Below the pieces are notes generated by a model. It had not been told where the DNA came from and ran no database searches. It worked only from the letters and a program-made list of their open reading frames with translations. From the NCBI RefSeq assembly GCF_001039355.2, contig NW_019775744.1, positions 63,427 to 127,426 of the forward strand: a DNA stretch of 64,000 bases. Reading direction: 5' to 3'. Both the position numbers and the translations under genes were made by a program. This document shows, in pieces, positions 11,008 through 23,201 of the stretch. The DNA is from Lingula anatina (taxonomy: Eukaryota > Brachiopoda > Lingulata > Lingulida > Lingulidae). Every line of letters starts with the position of its first letter. Positions within the stretch are counted from its first letter, which is position 1.

Positions 11008-12245
11008 TTACACGCACCCTTTGTTTCTTGACAGTAATTTGGTTCAACAAAAGCTTGCTTGACCTAAATAAATGGTAAAACTGAATATGTTAATACTTGC
11101 CGGGAAGTAGTTTAATTTGATGTGAATTGACCATGAGAATGAACACGCACTTGTGACATTTTTTTCATTATTATATTATCTTGGTTTAAAAACTGGGTGA
11201 AAACTGGTAGTTTTTTTCTGCAATTTCTGTCTGGTAAACGATACTGCACCATTGGAAGAACAACAGAAATGAGGCTTAGTGCAGCATTGCGTATTATTGA
11301 TATGAAAACATCACAGTTGATAATAATTCAAAAACTGAATCACAAAGACACAACAGGTTTTTAACCTTTGATGACATATTCACTTAAAAAATCTTTAGAA
11401 AATATTTGATTATATATCAAATACATCTTTGAACTGTCCAGTAAACAGGCAACGGTTTGAAACTACAAATACAAAAAAAGGAATAAATAAATAAATTAAT
11501 AAATAAAATAAATAAAAATGAATACCGTACATGGCAGAATTGTAACTATTTGTATAAACAAAATTGATTATTTTGATCATTCGTCAGGTACTGAGGCTGT
11601 CTCAGCTGGTAAAGTCAACAAATTCAGTTTCTTTGCTTCTTGCTCCAAGCCGTCAGCGGCGCTAGTGTAGCTGTATTTCCTCAAGCCGTCCAAGAGAGCC
11701 TCAACCGTGGCCTCTTTCCCTTTGTACTTTCTCCAGGCGCGTAGGGCTCTGAAGGCCTGCTCCTTTTGGCTCTCTGGATACGCCTTCTCTAACTCAGCCA
11801 AGAACCCTTCCACGAAATCAGCGTTTGTGACAGGCAGATCACGTGCTAATAACTTCCAGTGTTGGTTCACACAAAGGTTGTCAGCGACTGCTTCAAGAAG
11901 TCTGGTGAACTCGTCGTACTGGGAGACGGACTTGCGCGTCTTGGTGGCCTTGGTGATGGCTTCCATGATGGCCGGATTGTTCTCGGCGATCTCCCGACAG
12001 GTGGTGCCATCTTTCGATTTGATGCTGACTTCCGCTCCAGCCTCGACCAACATCTCCACGATATGCACGTGGCCGGTTTGTGCCGCTATGTGGACCGGTG
12101 TCTTCCCTTCCTTATCCTGCGCGTTCATGTTTGCTCTAGACTCCATCAGGGACTTCACCACATATTTGTGCCCGCTCTCCGCCGCTAGGTGGAGCGGTGT
12201 CTTCCCATTATAGGCCGCCTTGTCGACGTCCCCACCCAGGGACAG
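11008..12245 (-). pseudogene. Second, truncated copy of the ankyrin/death-domain last exon and 3' flank (probable assembly duplicate)
   Basis: Bases 11008-12245 repeat 12842-14079 almost base for base at a constant offset of 1834. One visible difference is T versus G in the poly-T near 11166 / 13000. The copy contains the stop codon at 11577-11579 and the death domain plus the last ankyrin repeats, then runs into the N gap at 12246. Near identity that includes non-coding flank, next to a gap, points to two haplotypes placed in series rather than two genes. A real recent tandem duplication cannot be excluded. Confidence 0.75.
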
Positions 12246-12841
12246 NNNNNNNNNNNNNNNNNNNNNNNNNNNNNNNNNNNNNNNNNNNNNNNNNNNNNNN
12301 NNNNNNNNNNNNNNNNNNNNNNNNNNNNNNNNNNNNNNNNNNNNNNNNNNNNNNNNNNNNNNNNNNNNNNNNNNNNNNNNNNNNNNNNNNNNNNNNNNNN
12401 NNNNNNNNNNNNNNNNNNNNNNNNNNNNNNNNNNNNNNNNNNNNNNNNNNNNNNNNNNNNNNNNNNNNNNNNNNNNNNNNNNNNNNNNNNNNNNNNNNNN
12501 NNNNNNNNNNNNNNNNNNNNNNNNNNNNNNNNNNNNNNNNNNNNNNNNNNNNNNNNNNNNNNNNNNNNNNNNNNNNNNNNNNNNNNNNNNNNNNNNNNNN
12601 NNNNNNNNNNNNNNNNNNNNNNNNNNNNNNNNNNNNNNNNNNNNNNNNNNNNNNNNNNNNNNNNNNNNNNNNNNNNNNNNNNNNNNNNNNNNNNNNNNNN
12701 NNNNNNNNNNNNNNNNNNNNNNNNNNNNNNNNNNNNNNNNNNNNNNNNNNNNNNNNNNNNNNNNNNNNNNNNNNNNNNNNNNNNNNNNNNNNNNNNNNNN
12801 NNNNNNNNNNNNNNNNNNNNNNNNNNNNNNNNNNNNNNNNN
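12246..12841. other. Assembly gap (N run)
   Basis: A run of Ns flanked by two copies of the same ankyrin-gene sequence. No content can be read. Open frames across it are meaningless. Confidence 0.99.
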
Positions 12842-13410
12842 TTACACGCACCCTTTGTTTCTTGACAGTAATTTGGTTCAACAAAAGCTTGCTTGACCTA
12901 AATAAATGGTAAAACTGAATATGTTAATACTTGCCGGGAAGTAGTTTAATTTGATGTGAATTGACCATGAGAATGAACACGCACTTGTGACATTTTTTGC
13001 ATTATTATATTATCTTGGTTTAAAAACTGGGTGAAAACTGGTAGTTTTTTTCTGCAATTTCTGTCTGGTAAACGATACTGCACCATTGGAAGAACAACAG
13101 AAATGAGGCTTAGTGCAGCATTGCGTATTATTGATATGAAAACATCACAGTTGATAATAATTCAAAAACTGAATCACAAAGACACAACAGGTTTTTAACC
13201 TTTGATGACATATTCACTTAAAAAATCTTTAGAAAATATTTGATTATATATCAAATACATCTTTGAACTGTCCAGTAAACAGGCAACGGTTTGAAACTAC
13301 AAATACAAAAAAAGGAATAAATAAATAAATTAATAAATAAAATAAATAAAAATGAATACCGTACATGGCAGAATTGTAACTATTTGTATAAACAAAATTG
13401 ATTATTTTGA

Positions 13411-15558
13411 TCATTCGTCAGGTACTGAGGCTGTCTCAGCTGGTAAAGTCAACAAATTCAGTTTCTTTGCTTCTTGCTCCAAGCCGTCAGCGGCGCTAGT
13501 GTAGCTGTATTTCCTCAAGCCGTCCAAGAGAGCCTCAACCGTGGCCTCTTTCCCTTTGTACTTTCTCCAGGCGCGTAGGGCTCTGAAGGCCTGCTCCTTT
13601 TGGCTCTCTGGATACGCCTTCTCTAACTCAGCCAAGAACCCTTCCACGAAATCAGCGTTTGTGACAGGCAGATCACGTGCTAATAACTTCCAGTGTTGGT
13701 TCACACAAAGGTTGTCAGCGACTGCTTCAAGAAGTCTGGTGAACTCGTCGTACTGGGAGACGGACTTGCGCGTCTTGGTGGCCTTGGTGATGGCTTCCAT
13801 GATGGCCGGATTGTTCTCGGCGATCTCCCGACAGGTGGTGCCATCTTTCGATTTGATGCTGACTTCCGCTCCAGCCTCGACCAACATCTCCACGATATGC
13901 ACGTGGCCGGTTTGTGCCGCTATGTGGACCGGTGTCTTCCCTTCCTTATCCTGCGCGTTCATGTTTGCTCTAGACTCCATCAGGGACTTCACCACATATT
14001 TGTGCCCGCTCTCCGCCGCTAGGTGGAGCGGTGTCTTCCCATTATAGGCCGCCTTGTCGACGTCCCCACCCAGGGACAGTAGGGCGTTTACTGTATCCAG
14101 GTGACCAAAATAAGCCGCGATGTGGAGCGGGATCCAGCCAAGATCCTTCTGAACGTTGACCCCGGCACCTCGTGATAAAAGCATCTTTGCTATGGAAGAG
14201 TGTCCCTTCTGGGCGGCCATGTAGAGACAGCTGCTGCAGTCGCGTTTCTGTTGCATGTTCACGTAGGCACCGGCTTCCATTAGGGTCTCCACCACGGGTT
14301 TGTGGCCCCGCTCCACGGCCACGAAGAGACTGGTGGCGCCGCTGTTTTTGGGAAGGTTTACCTGGGAAGTGAGAGTGATCCTGTTAGACAGTACTTGACT
14401 GCACCGGGAAAGACTATGACTAGTTAATATGGCACAAGAATAATCATAAAATAAACCAAGGGATTTATTCGAATCAAAATTTACACCTTTAGATGCTTAG
14501 ATCTATAGTTATCATTCATTATTTCTGGACATAATTCAGGTTCTCTGAGTAGTTGTGTCCAAGAGGATGCATGCTAGAGGTAAAATTTAAGAAAAGGGGG
14601 TTCAGACTATAGTCTTACCTGTGCTCCCTTCGCCATTAAGGCTTTCACGATATCCTTATGGCCTTCCTGTGCCGCCACAAACAACGGCGGCACACCATCC
14701 TTCGTCTGAAGATTCACATTGGCTCCCCCACTGACCAACGCTTCCACCATACCCTTGTACCCCTTGAAGCAGGCAATGTGGAGGCACGTGGAGCCAGACT
14801 CTCGCTGAGTATTCACATCGGCGCCGGCTGCTATGAGCATCTCCGCCGCTACTCGCTGGTTGCGCTCCGTCGCTGAATAGAGGGCGCTGGGTCCGTCCGT
14901 GTCGACGAAGAAGATGGCGGAGTCTTGGGCGAACAGACCGTCGGGTCGCTTCTCCGGTGGTTTGGGAGGTTCAGTGTAGAGCGTGGCGAACAGGTTCCGC
15001 GCGTCTGGAGAGACGCCTGCTTGGATGAAAACCTGGAGAGATTGGACGGGTTGTCAGTTAGAGACTGAATGAGTATATTGTGGGATACATTGTGGGATAC
15101 AGGAAGAACTTGACATGACTCAATTCCTGCACCTTTAAAAATTTTAGAATTTTTGAAGAATGAACAAGTTGCCTTAAAAAATACATGCACCATGCTTTGC
15201 TTGTGGAAATTATGAATAGCGTAATTGCTTCAGGGTATGCCAGGTCGACAGAACCAATTAGGTCCTGACAAAAGTTTTGTTTACAGATAACGTCATGATT
15301 GAGACATTAATAAAGACAAAAGATTCAGACTGTGAGAACTATATATAAAATCCTTACTTTGATAATATCCAGATATCCTTGGCTAGCTGCCAAGCCTAGA
15401 GGGCACCACTCATCCTTGTCATCTGTGCCAGGACGGCCCGCAATCGCAGCTATATGCGGCTGATACTGACTCACGAAATTCTTCACCTTTTCTGTGTCAT
15501 GGTTGCGAACATATCGCAGCAGGTTTTTGCGTAGGGTGGGTAAGTCTGGGGTGCTCAT
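13411..15558 (-). CDS. Ankyrin-repeat protein with C-terminal death domain (3 coding exons, 521 aa)
   Basis: Minus-strand exons: 15358-15558 (aa 1-67), 14619-15032 (68-205), 13411-14361 (206-521). All junctions are phase 0 with GT/AG sites. The start MSTPDLPTLRK has an AG acceptor just upstream, so a non-coding 5' exon is likely. Residues ~50-83 and ~112-400 form about nine ankyrin repeats with typical TPLHLAAESGH or TPVHIAAQTGH helices and GA.VN turns. Residues ~407-500 match a death domain, including the Trp-Lys-Leu-Leu-Ala-Arg-Asp-Leu helix and a late Leu-Arg-Ala-Trp helix, as in ankyrin and p105-type proteins. The family mediates homotypic death-domain contacts in cytosolic signalling, often in immunity or apoptosis. 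There is no signal peptide or membrane segment. Partners cannot be named. Confidence 0.9.
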
Positions 15559-17690
15559 CGTGAACTAAAAATACAACAGAGACTCAAATATGTACTTATA
15601 TAACAGCAAACAAAATCGCAAATGAATAAAATCTGTAGTATTTAGCGCACCAACATGGCCCAGGTGAAACAAGTTTGAACATAGCCAGCTACATGTAGGT
15701 GTCTGAATATTCACTTACTGGGGACTTTCTTTAATATGATATGATATGAATAAACGGAATATATGTCAGAATATATGACCTTCAATATCACATGAACCAC
15801 ATTTTTGTTGATAATTTTTGCATTGGAATCCTGGATCAAAATACTGTTGGTACAGTGGCAGTTTCTGTTCTTTAGTCTAAGAAAAAAAAAAGGTTTGACC
15901 CGGGACTAATTGAAAAAAAAAAATTGAAATATGTTTTTTTAAGTCTTTGGGTAGCCCATATGATCATACTAAAAATCTAGGAAAATCCTAGTAGTGGAAC
16001 AGTTTTATTTATTAGTCCTGGGTTAGGACATATTTTTCGCTCAGTTTACTAGTCTACTTCCAGGCTCTTATAGACCTTAATTCCATCACATTTACCGTTC
16101 ATCACTATAACATAATCGATCAGAACAGCGAAAAATGAACCGTTACCCCACGACATTCATACTTAAATAGCAAGAAAATAGCAACTCAAAACACTTCTCG
16201 GTGTGTTTAAATACTCGTGCAAATATATTGTTGACGTAAGCGACCCTTAACGTGAAATTGCTCTCCGGCACATTACTGAGGCATAAAAGGCGTTGTTGGA
16301 CGGTTAAATAGATTCGTGTTTAACTGTAGATTATATACATTGTTGTCTTCGCTAAATGTTTTCTGTCAACTGTAATAGGTTAGGCATTATTTGCGTCAGC
16401 AAGTTCCCTGCTATATCTAAGAGAGATTGATTTTTTACCACATGTATTTTAGGGAGGCGGTCGTGACACTGTAATGTAAATGTCACGGTTAAGGTTTTAT
16501 ATTGAAAAAGAGTAAAAAGAGATAAAAAGGTTGCTTTGTTAAGTCTCCCACGCAAATCAATACATTCAATTAAGGGAAAAAATACCACACAATGCCGTTG
16601 TAGCCAGGAGGTAGATGTCACTTTATATCCAATTAAATTTTCATTAAAATAACCAGTCAGTGTAAAAATGCTGTAAAAAGACGTAATTCAAATCTGTTGA
16701 CTTTCCGCGTCCTTGATTAAGCCAAGCAGACGGCACTAAGCAACACGAGTGGCATTTCTCTGCTTAACGTCTCACTTTGTGTAACATATCCACGGCACGT
16801 TTGCTACCAAAATTGATTTCGATACTCATACATGGAATTTGCCACAATTTGTACGCCTCTAGTTCTCTGGACTAATTCTGCACTTACTGAACGTAGAACA
16901 CATCACTGAAAAAAAAAGATAAAAAAAGAAAAAAAAACACTCTGGACCTCAGTAGTTATGTTGTTTTCACCAGGTGATTATTTAAATTTGCATATGATTG
17001 TACATAATGGCTGTTGATGACGGGCCTATTATCCAGCAGTTATACTGTAGCTTGTTTTTACAGAGCTGATTATCTTGGTTTTTTTTCATGTTCAAATCTC
17101 CCTTCAGGGCTGTCGAACTGAATTCAAGACTAAGCACCTTTTTGAAATGAAGCCTTTAAATTCTGATAAAATCTTTAAGCCTGGCTAAATCCTAGTTTTT
17201 CGTCAGACTTCAAAAAGTGATATCAAACACATGAACTAGAGACACGTGTCAACACCTTGTTTGTGTAGCGTCTAAAATGTGGCACACGCGCCCCGTGATA
17301 ACACACACACTTCACGTGAAGGGGATCACGAAGAAAGGCAATTGAAAAAAAGTTTGGACATGGTGTTCAACGTGCTGAGTATATACATTCCTAACACCGT
17401 GAACAGAGCCGCTGTGCAGCTTCTCTTTTTCTGTTCAAAATATACATATATTCAGGCTGTATTTCTTGCTAACTTAAAAAACCTACCTACAGACGTGTAA
17501 GATTGGATATTTTATTATTGAAGAGACTTAAGTTTGTGATCATCGGGGCGGATAATAAATAATTTGGCTTGGGCTTGTAAACATATAGCGGGCTCTTTAC
17601 CCGAAATCAATGTGAACTAAATTTTCTGTGTTATCGCTAAATCTGCCCTCAACTGATCAGTACAGAATGAAAACATTTGTACGTCACTGG
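15559..17690. other. Intergenic stretch without a supported gene
   Basis: AT-rich sequence upstream of the ankyrin/death-domain gene, which should contain its promoter and any 5' UTR exon. Poly-A/T runs lie near 15880-15935 and 16909-16940. No exon with coding character was found. Confidence 0.4.
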
Positions 17691-17879
17691 TTTTAACTCC
17701 ACAAAGACTGCACAAGGTTTTAACACCACAAAGACTGCACAAGGTTTTAACACCACAAAGACTGCACAAGGTTTTAACACCACAAAGACTGCACAAGGTT
17801 TTAACACCACAAAGACTGCACAAGGTTTTAACACCACAAAGACTGCACAAGGTTTTAACACCACAAAGACTGCACAAGG
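17691..17879. repeat. 27-bp minisatellite, seven near-identical copies
   Basis: Seven tandem copies of a 27-bp unit (TTTTAAC..CCACAAAGACTGCACAAGG). The first copy differs at one base (CTCC for CACC). Because 27 is divisible by three, frames stay open on both strands and create nine-residue peptide repeats. There is no start context, splice signal or flanking coding sequence to make these real proteins. Confidence 0.95.
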
Positions 17880-20800
17880 TCTAACTGTGCACTTGACAAC
17901 AATATGTGAGCTAAGGAATGAATAATACACTGGTCGTAAACAGCGTTGTTATTGTAGCAGCCCATACAGCCTGCACTTGACGTAAGAAGGATTTAATTTT
18001 GTGGAAAATTCACTCTGCTGTCAAACTGATATCAGCTCTCTCTCCCTTTCTCTGCTGCACGAACAAGAGAATACAGTCACAGCTGTAATAATGACTCCCT
18101 TTACCAACTGCTGTACCAACTATTCCTCGCTGTGACTCTGCTTTTTGCAGTATGAACAAAACAACAGCGTTCTGTAAAGCGATTAACGTACATGAAGGTA
18201 GACAGCAATTTATTTTTCTAGTGCTTTTATAAAATATTTAACGTCACTAAATCTACAGTGCGGCTGTATTCCAAACTACATATACCAATGACTATAACAC
18301 GACCCGTTATCCTGAAAATGACTATCTAACCATCAGTGCGGTCCCTAATTTTGTATATAACTATTACTTGATGGTTATAGAGATACTTAAAGATACTTGG
18401 TTTAGGCTAAGTTGTTAGTATGTTGAGCTACATGTGTGAGTCGAAGTAAATCTTAAATGTTATATTCCAGGTTTGCGTTTAATAATAATAATAATAATAA
18501 TAGTTTTCTTCTCTAGTGTATTCCATAATTTAGAGGCTCCAATCCTCCGGTGACACGCGACAGTTTGCCCTCATATAAACATTTCAAGTCTTTTTTCCTG
18601 CGGTATACTCTATGCTGATATTGCGTATACCCGTTCAAGGCTGACTTGGTGATTCAGACTTACTGTTCATTTTCACCTTGCCTGCCTGCGTGTACCGTCC
18701 TATCGACTCTTTGATGCTAAATTAACTGTTTATCTGCACAATTAACTGTCTTGCTTTGAAAGATTTCAACAGAACAATATCTATTCCATTACCTGGACGT
18801 TGTTGGTGCTTTTTTCCTCCACTAAAATGTTTTACATTCAATTACAACCGCATTGCATTCAATTGTGGATGAATCAAGACAAGGGGGACCCGACAGGATC
18901 GTTTCCTAAGCTGAATATAAACCGAATCAATACCTAAGCCCTGCCATACAATTGTTTGTCGTGTACCTAATAAATCTGATAACTTCACTGATATTTGTTT
19001 TGTCTTGTTGAACGATCAGCTTTTAGGCTTGATTTAGATGTCGGTCGATTAGAGGAAGGGGGTCGGTCTATTATTGTGCCTCTTACGCCATACTAAATAG
19101 AATTGATGGAATTCTGTTGATCCAAATGCATTGCCTTGGGGTAGATACATTTGAGAGCTTTTAAATGTTATTGTTTGTCTTCTCCTTACTTTTCTTCATA
19201 TTGATGAATACATTTAGCCTGAAATGCCATGTTGTGTTGATGAAGTCAACTCCCACATAGAAATTGTCTCTTCATAGAACACGACGTACAGAAATGTGTT
19301 AGTATTCACCGTGTATTTCAGCGCCTGGATGTATTATACTGAGTATATGACAGTCATAACTTCCTTAAAACAAAGAAGAAATAAATAATAAGAACAGAAA
19401 TAAACAGGACCAGGCCACAGGGGCGGATTTAGGCCGTCCTCTGGGTCTTCTGGAAGACGGTCAAATTTTAAAGTTTACATTGACGGGTATGTAATATTTT
19501 CTGTCGGAAGACGGTCAAAAATTGAGGACGAATTAACAAAGATAAATTGGAAGACTGTCAGAAAATATCTCTGGATCCGCCCCTGGGCCAGGTAGTGATG
19601 ATGATGAATACAAGCTTCCTGTGATGCCACGTGTGTATGTAATTGGGCACAATACCAGTATGTTCACGTGTGTAATTGATATATTGTAGTAAAGCTGGGA
19701 GCACCTGTTATAATGTCATTATTATATACCTATGACAGTCGTGGAACAGCTCTGACAGGTAGTTTCAGTAAGAAGAAGAAGAAGAAGAAGAGAGAGAGAG
19801 GGGGTTGAAGGAGAAAAAAATGGAAGAGAGAGATGATTGTCATATACAATGTACGTACCCTTAACACATTCTTTTTCAAATAAATCCCAAAATATCATAT
19901 GTACATTTTCTACATCACACAGAAAGAACTAGTCCTACCTACTGAGGACAATTATACAGACATTGTCACGCACTGCTAGGTAATAACGTCTCTAACTCAA
20001 CCCTTACACCTCACCTGTTACTTTACCTGAGTCTTGTTGACGGCAATGGCGTATTGTACACTGTATATCCCCACCGGCAATTTATACAATTTATACAGCA
20101 GTAAATCCCCAAACCCGTCCTGTTAAAGTCACTTCTCCACCGTGTAACTCCCCGTTATCAACTAAAGCAAAGGCTCTTGCCTCAGTTTCCGTCCTCTTGC
20201 ACTGGAATAACTTCGATTTTCAAAGACTTGGAGTTTATTAAAGCCAAGTAGTGTACCGTAACCAAGGGCCCTTAACCAGACGAGAATCAACCCACAGGCC
20301 GTTCTGTTATACCCTAACTTGGCCTCTCAGTTCTCATAAACAACGCCAGCACATGAATACGGTTTTAATGGCACACAGATATCCATGACCCGGGTCCTTG
20401 TGCCTGAATGCGTTCTTATAAAGGGCTCAGTTAGAGGATTAACAACAGGTGTGACTTAAGTATCGATCGAACGCTAATCACAGCCTTATTGAAAACCCCC
20501 TGGTTTTCTCTGGCCATAGTGAATTGGATAAAATAGAGGGAAAAGCGCAGTAAATTCAACTCTTAACTATTGTGGCGGTCAAGCGGAAAAGAAAACGTTT
20601 TCAGTGGGTTCTCTGGGGTAAAGAATCGTGAAACGACAACACGGGGGCTAGAAAGGGGGCATTCTATACACACGCGGTATTAGATTCTTCTGTACACCTG
20701 TTTTCACTTAATGTTTGCCTTTGGGGAAGACTGCACATGATGTAATGTTTAAAGATGGTAAAATAATACTAAATGAGAAAAAGACTTGTTTTTTAAAGTA

Positions 20801-21680
20801 ATTCAAGTGACGTAAACAAGTTCGCGTGCAGAAGTTCCATTGAAAAGAATGCGATCTCTTTACAGTGGTCCACTGATCCCTTAGTTGGAGTTTTTATAAT
20901 AATTTCCATCGATAGATTTTCTGCTTGGTGGTTCTTTTAATTTTGTTCAGCCCATCAAAGCCATAATCGCGGGTGTCAATGAGTGAATTAAAGTAACGAG
21001 TTCACTTATTATGTCCTCCGAATGGAGCAGTTAACCATGATTCTGCAGATTATGTTTCATTTGATGCAATTTAAACAAAAAACTAACAAAAACCAAGTTT
21101 ATTTTGTAAAGTGTCTTTCAATGTGTCCCGGTTATACGGTGCAACATGTTTATTTAGACATGGCCGTAAATACAAAGTCTACTCTACCTGAAAAAGGGTT
21201 ATTCTATTATAATATTATTAATGATCTTTTTGTTCTTTTTTTTGCCAATTCGGTCTACCAGAACGAGAAGTATTTTTCAACATTTGCAAGAAAATATAGG
21301 AGTAAACAGAGGGAGACAGAAATATAATTAAAATAAAGAAACAAATAAACGAACGAATGTTGTGAAACTTATTCAGAAAAAAAGAGATGCAGATCTTTCT
21401 GTACTACACTGTGAGCTGTGGCGTGGATTACGTTATAGTAAGGGTGCTCATGATTATATGATGGGCCGGAGAGGAGAAAATGCTTGTCGATTTATTGTTA
21501 TGGTTAGCAGGACAAAAGTTCTGCCGTGTTTGACATTGTCTTGCAAGAGAAAAATCTAATAAAGTGGATTGTATCGATATTTTTTTGAGTCAACAAACAT
21601 GTTAATTAATGTCGAACATTAGAACTGTCCATCATTATTCAATATGACGTTTTTGAAAATGCTGAAAAGTGAAGTTTGTT
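17880..21680. other. Intergenic stretch without a supported gene
   Basis: Contains an (AAT)n run near 18481-18502, an AAG/GA run at about 19770-19800 and a 168-bp MITE at 19418-19585. Open frames such as 21022-21327 and 21362-21559 show no family resemblance or splice structure. No gene is seen. Confidence 0.4.
19418..19585. mobile_element. 168-bp MITE with CAGGGGCGGA ends (copy 2 of 5)
   Basis: Same ends and length as the element at 4011-4178. GGCCA lies directly outside both ends, consistent with a short target-site duplication. It carries the same internal GAAGACGGTCA motifs. Confidence 0.8.
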
Positions 21681-21963
21681 ATCGCAGCAAAATCTAGCTA
21701 TCAAAACGAGGCTGGACATGACATTTTCATGGGTGCAATGTACTTTTTTCCCCAAAGTTTCTGAGCAATATCCGTATCAGTTACACTCATACATTAAATG
21801 ATTCAACCGTTAGTTTGCAAGTTACCTTGTAAACTGTCGAAATGGGGGGTGGGGGGGGGGGTGGGGGGGGGTGTTAAGGCATTGCTTTTTTTTTTCTGGT
21901 GCACTGTGCACAACGCCTACCGTGCACGGTGCGGTCTTTATATATTAAGACAAAGACATATGG

Positions 21964-22115
21964 CACAGGCCCAGTCCCAATCCAGGTATATTCTAAATCC
22001 ACTAATCTCAATATGGCATAATGCGTTAATTGTTAAAAGCAGCACAGCTTTATACATTAAGTAATTTACAGGATTAGTGGATTTAGAATAAACCTGGATT
22101 GGGACTGGGCCTGTG
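21964..22115. mobile_element. Foldback element with 44-bp inverted repeats
   Basis: Bases 21964-22007 and 22072-22115 are reverse complements with one mismatch, separated by 64 nt. The arms start CACAGGCCCAGTCCC. It interrupts the sulfotransferase relic, so it is a later insertion. There is no coding capacity. It would form a strong hairpin. Confidence 0.8.
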
Positions 22116-22232
22116 ACATTTTATATGTGAATTAGACTCCTTAGTATTCTGTAGTTTTGATAAAGGGGTATGTGACGTGCCGTATCACAACCAAAAAGAC
22201 CAATCAGATTGTGGAAAACAATGTTCTGTGTT

Positions 22233-22468
22233 TATTTTTTTTATTTTGAACTTTATTTAAGAGGGTAACAAGTGAAGCGTAAGCTTATCTTCCACATGGC
22301 CCTCTGTTACCAGTCATATAACAGTACTGGATTTGTTCCCTACTTCAACCTTTATATGCTGAGTGTTAAGCAAGGAACCAGTAGGTACCTGCATGACCCG
22401 GCAGGGGAGTGAACCCACGACCTAATGCACAGGAGGCCAGCACTCTACCATTTTAACCATCTGGTCAG
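22233..22468 (-). mobile_element. tRNA-derived SINE inserted in the sulfotransferase relic
   Basis: Read on the minus strand, the head is tRNA-like. It has box A (TGGTTAAAATGG) at about 22452-22463 and box B (GGTTCACTCC) around 22408-22417, with D- and T-arm-like flanks but no functional tRNA fold. A non-tRNA body follows, ending in an AAATAAAGTTC / A-T-rich tail near 22235-22260. GTGTT occurs on both sides and fits a short target duplication, and intact paralogues lack the insert. Boundaries are approximate. Confidence 0.7.
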
Positions 22469-22663
22469 TGTTCCTATATCGTCCTGCATCGAATTAATAA
22501 TTTGTTCGTCAAGGTTACAAGTAACGGGTCCCATTTATCTAACCCAGTCGCAATCTTGGACATATTCAAGGGCAATGTTTTCACCCAAAATTTATATTCC
22601 ACCTCCGACAAATAAAAGCTATGGAAATCGGTATTGGGTTACAATTGCTCGTGTCCAAGACAG

Positions 22664-22867
22664 GGTTCCCATAAACCTATCGTACTAGCTGGATCGATCT
22701 AAGTCCGAGAGGATTCTAACTAGATTGCATTCAGTTTAAACGACTTTAATGTCACGCCCACTGAAGCTGCTAGGGGGTAATCGCACACGCTAACAGTGAA
22801 TGCACTTTATCAAGAATCCCCTCGGAGTTAGATCGATCCTGCTAGTACGACAGGGTTATGGGAATGG
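22664..22867. mobile_element. MITE-like inverted-repeat element (family A, copy 2)
   Basis: About 51-bp inverted repeats at 22666-22716 and the 22815-22865 region with about six mismatches. Outer ends are TTCCCATAA and TTATGGGAA, with GGATCGATC in each arm. The end motif and GATCGATC block recur in the element at 3495-3701. There is no coding capacity. Confidence 0.65.
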
Positions 22868-23100
22868 TCCCCTAATTGGACCAACATCGATGAAATTGCG
22901 CAGTTAATATCTTTTTTGCAATATCAAACAGACAGAAATACAACTGCAGGTACTTTTTGTCAAAATTGCTTTGAACTTTTTTTGAAAAAAGCCATTTTAT
23001 TACTCATTTCAGGGCGATTTTGTTCTACTGCACATGCTGGTGTGATTACCACCAGCAGGCATCGAGCGTTTTGCAAAAAGCACACTTTACCATCCCACTG

Positions 23101-23111
23101 AATATAAATAT
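23101..23111 (+). promoter_or_regulatory. TATA-like box of the EF-hand gene
   Basis: AATATAAATATAG precedes a probable 5' UTR exon that ends at the donor CAG|GTAAGA at 23201/23202. Transcription would start near 23130. It is inferred from spacing and from the need for a 5' non-coding exon, since the start codon of the coding exon follows an AG acceptor by two bases. Confidence 0.45.
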
Positions 23112-23129
23112 AGGCAAACCTCTCGCTCG

Positions 23130-23201
23130 TTGTTTGTTGTAAGATTCGACGTTGATCTGAACACCAGAAACACTGTATTCAACAGGCTGTCGCATATTCA
23201 G
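23130..23201 (+). other. Probable 5' UTR exon of the EF-hand gene
   Basis: Begins about 30 nt after a TATA-like box and ends in CATATTCAG|GTAAGA, a strong donor. The next good acceptor with an adjacent ATG is TTTCAG at 24958-24963. The intron of about 1.8 kb contains sequence (from about 23440 to 24200) related to the sulfotransferase spacers. Confidence 0.5.

Larger units (their letters stand above)
21690..22600 (-). pseudogene. Decayed carbohydrate sulfotransferase relic, split by two insertions
   Basis: Plus-strand blocks align in order with the coding exon of the intact genes at 27072-38008. About 21700-21950 matches the region from the 3'-phosphate-binding motif to the Lys-Asp-Arg block. 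About 22130-22232 matches the next part (GACTCC..GTGACGT..TATCACAA..GACCAATCA). About 22469-22540 matches the stretch from the TTCCTA.ATCGT block onwards. The gaps coincide exactly with a foldback element (about 21950-22130) and a SINE (about 22233-22468). Frames are broken throughout, with a G-rich expansion at 21845-21872. It is older than the intact tandem copies and lies in the same orientation. Confidence 0.7.

Noticed and set aside
11577-12884. 435-residue open frame with a long block of unknown residues
   Set aside because: It reads through the assembly gap. Only the part up to 12245 is real sequence, and it duplicates the exon at 13411-14361.
11707-14047. Plus-strand open frames of 168 and 109 residues over the ankyrin gene
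   Set aside because: They are antisense shadows of the ankyrin/death-domain exon and appear twice only because that exon appears twice.
17691-17879. CRISPR-like array
   Set aside because: Copies are directly adjacent with no unique spacers, and the sequence is eukaryotic.
17617-17930. Repeat proteins with Cys-Ser-Leu-Cys-Gly-Val-Lys-Thr or Thr-Lys-Thr-Ala-Gln-Gly-Phe-Asn units
   Set aside because: They are produced by a 27-bp minisatellite; no promoter, splice or flanking coding evidence.
22376-22463. Functional tRNA gene on the minus strand
   Set aside because: Box A and B are recognisable but the stems are poor, and the sequence continues into a SINE body inserted in a pseudogene.
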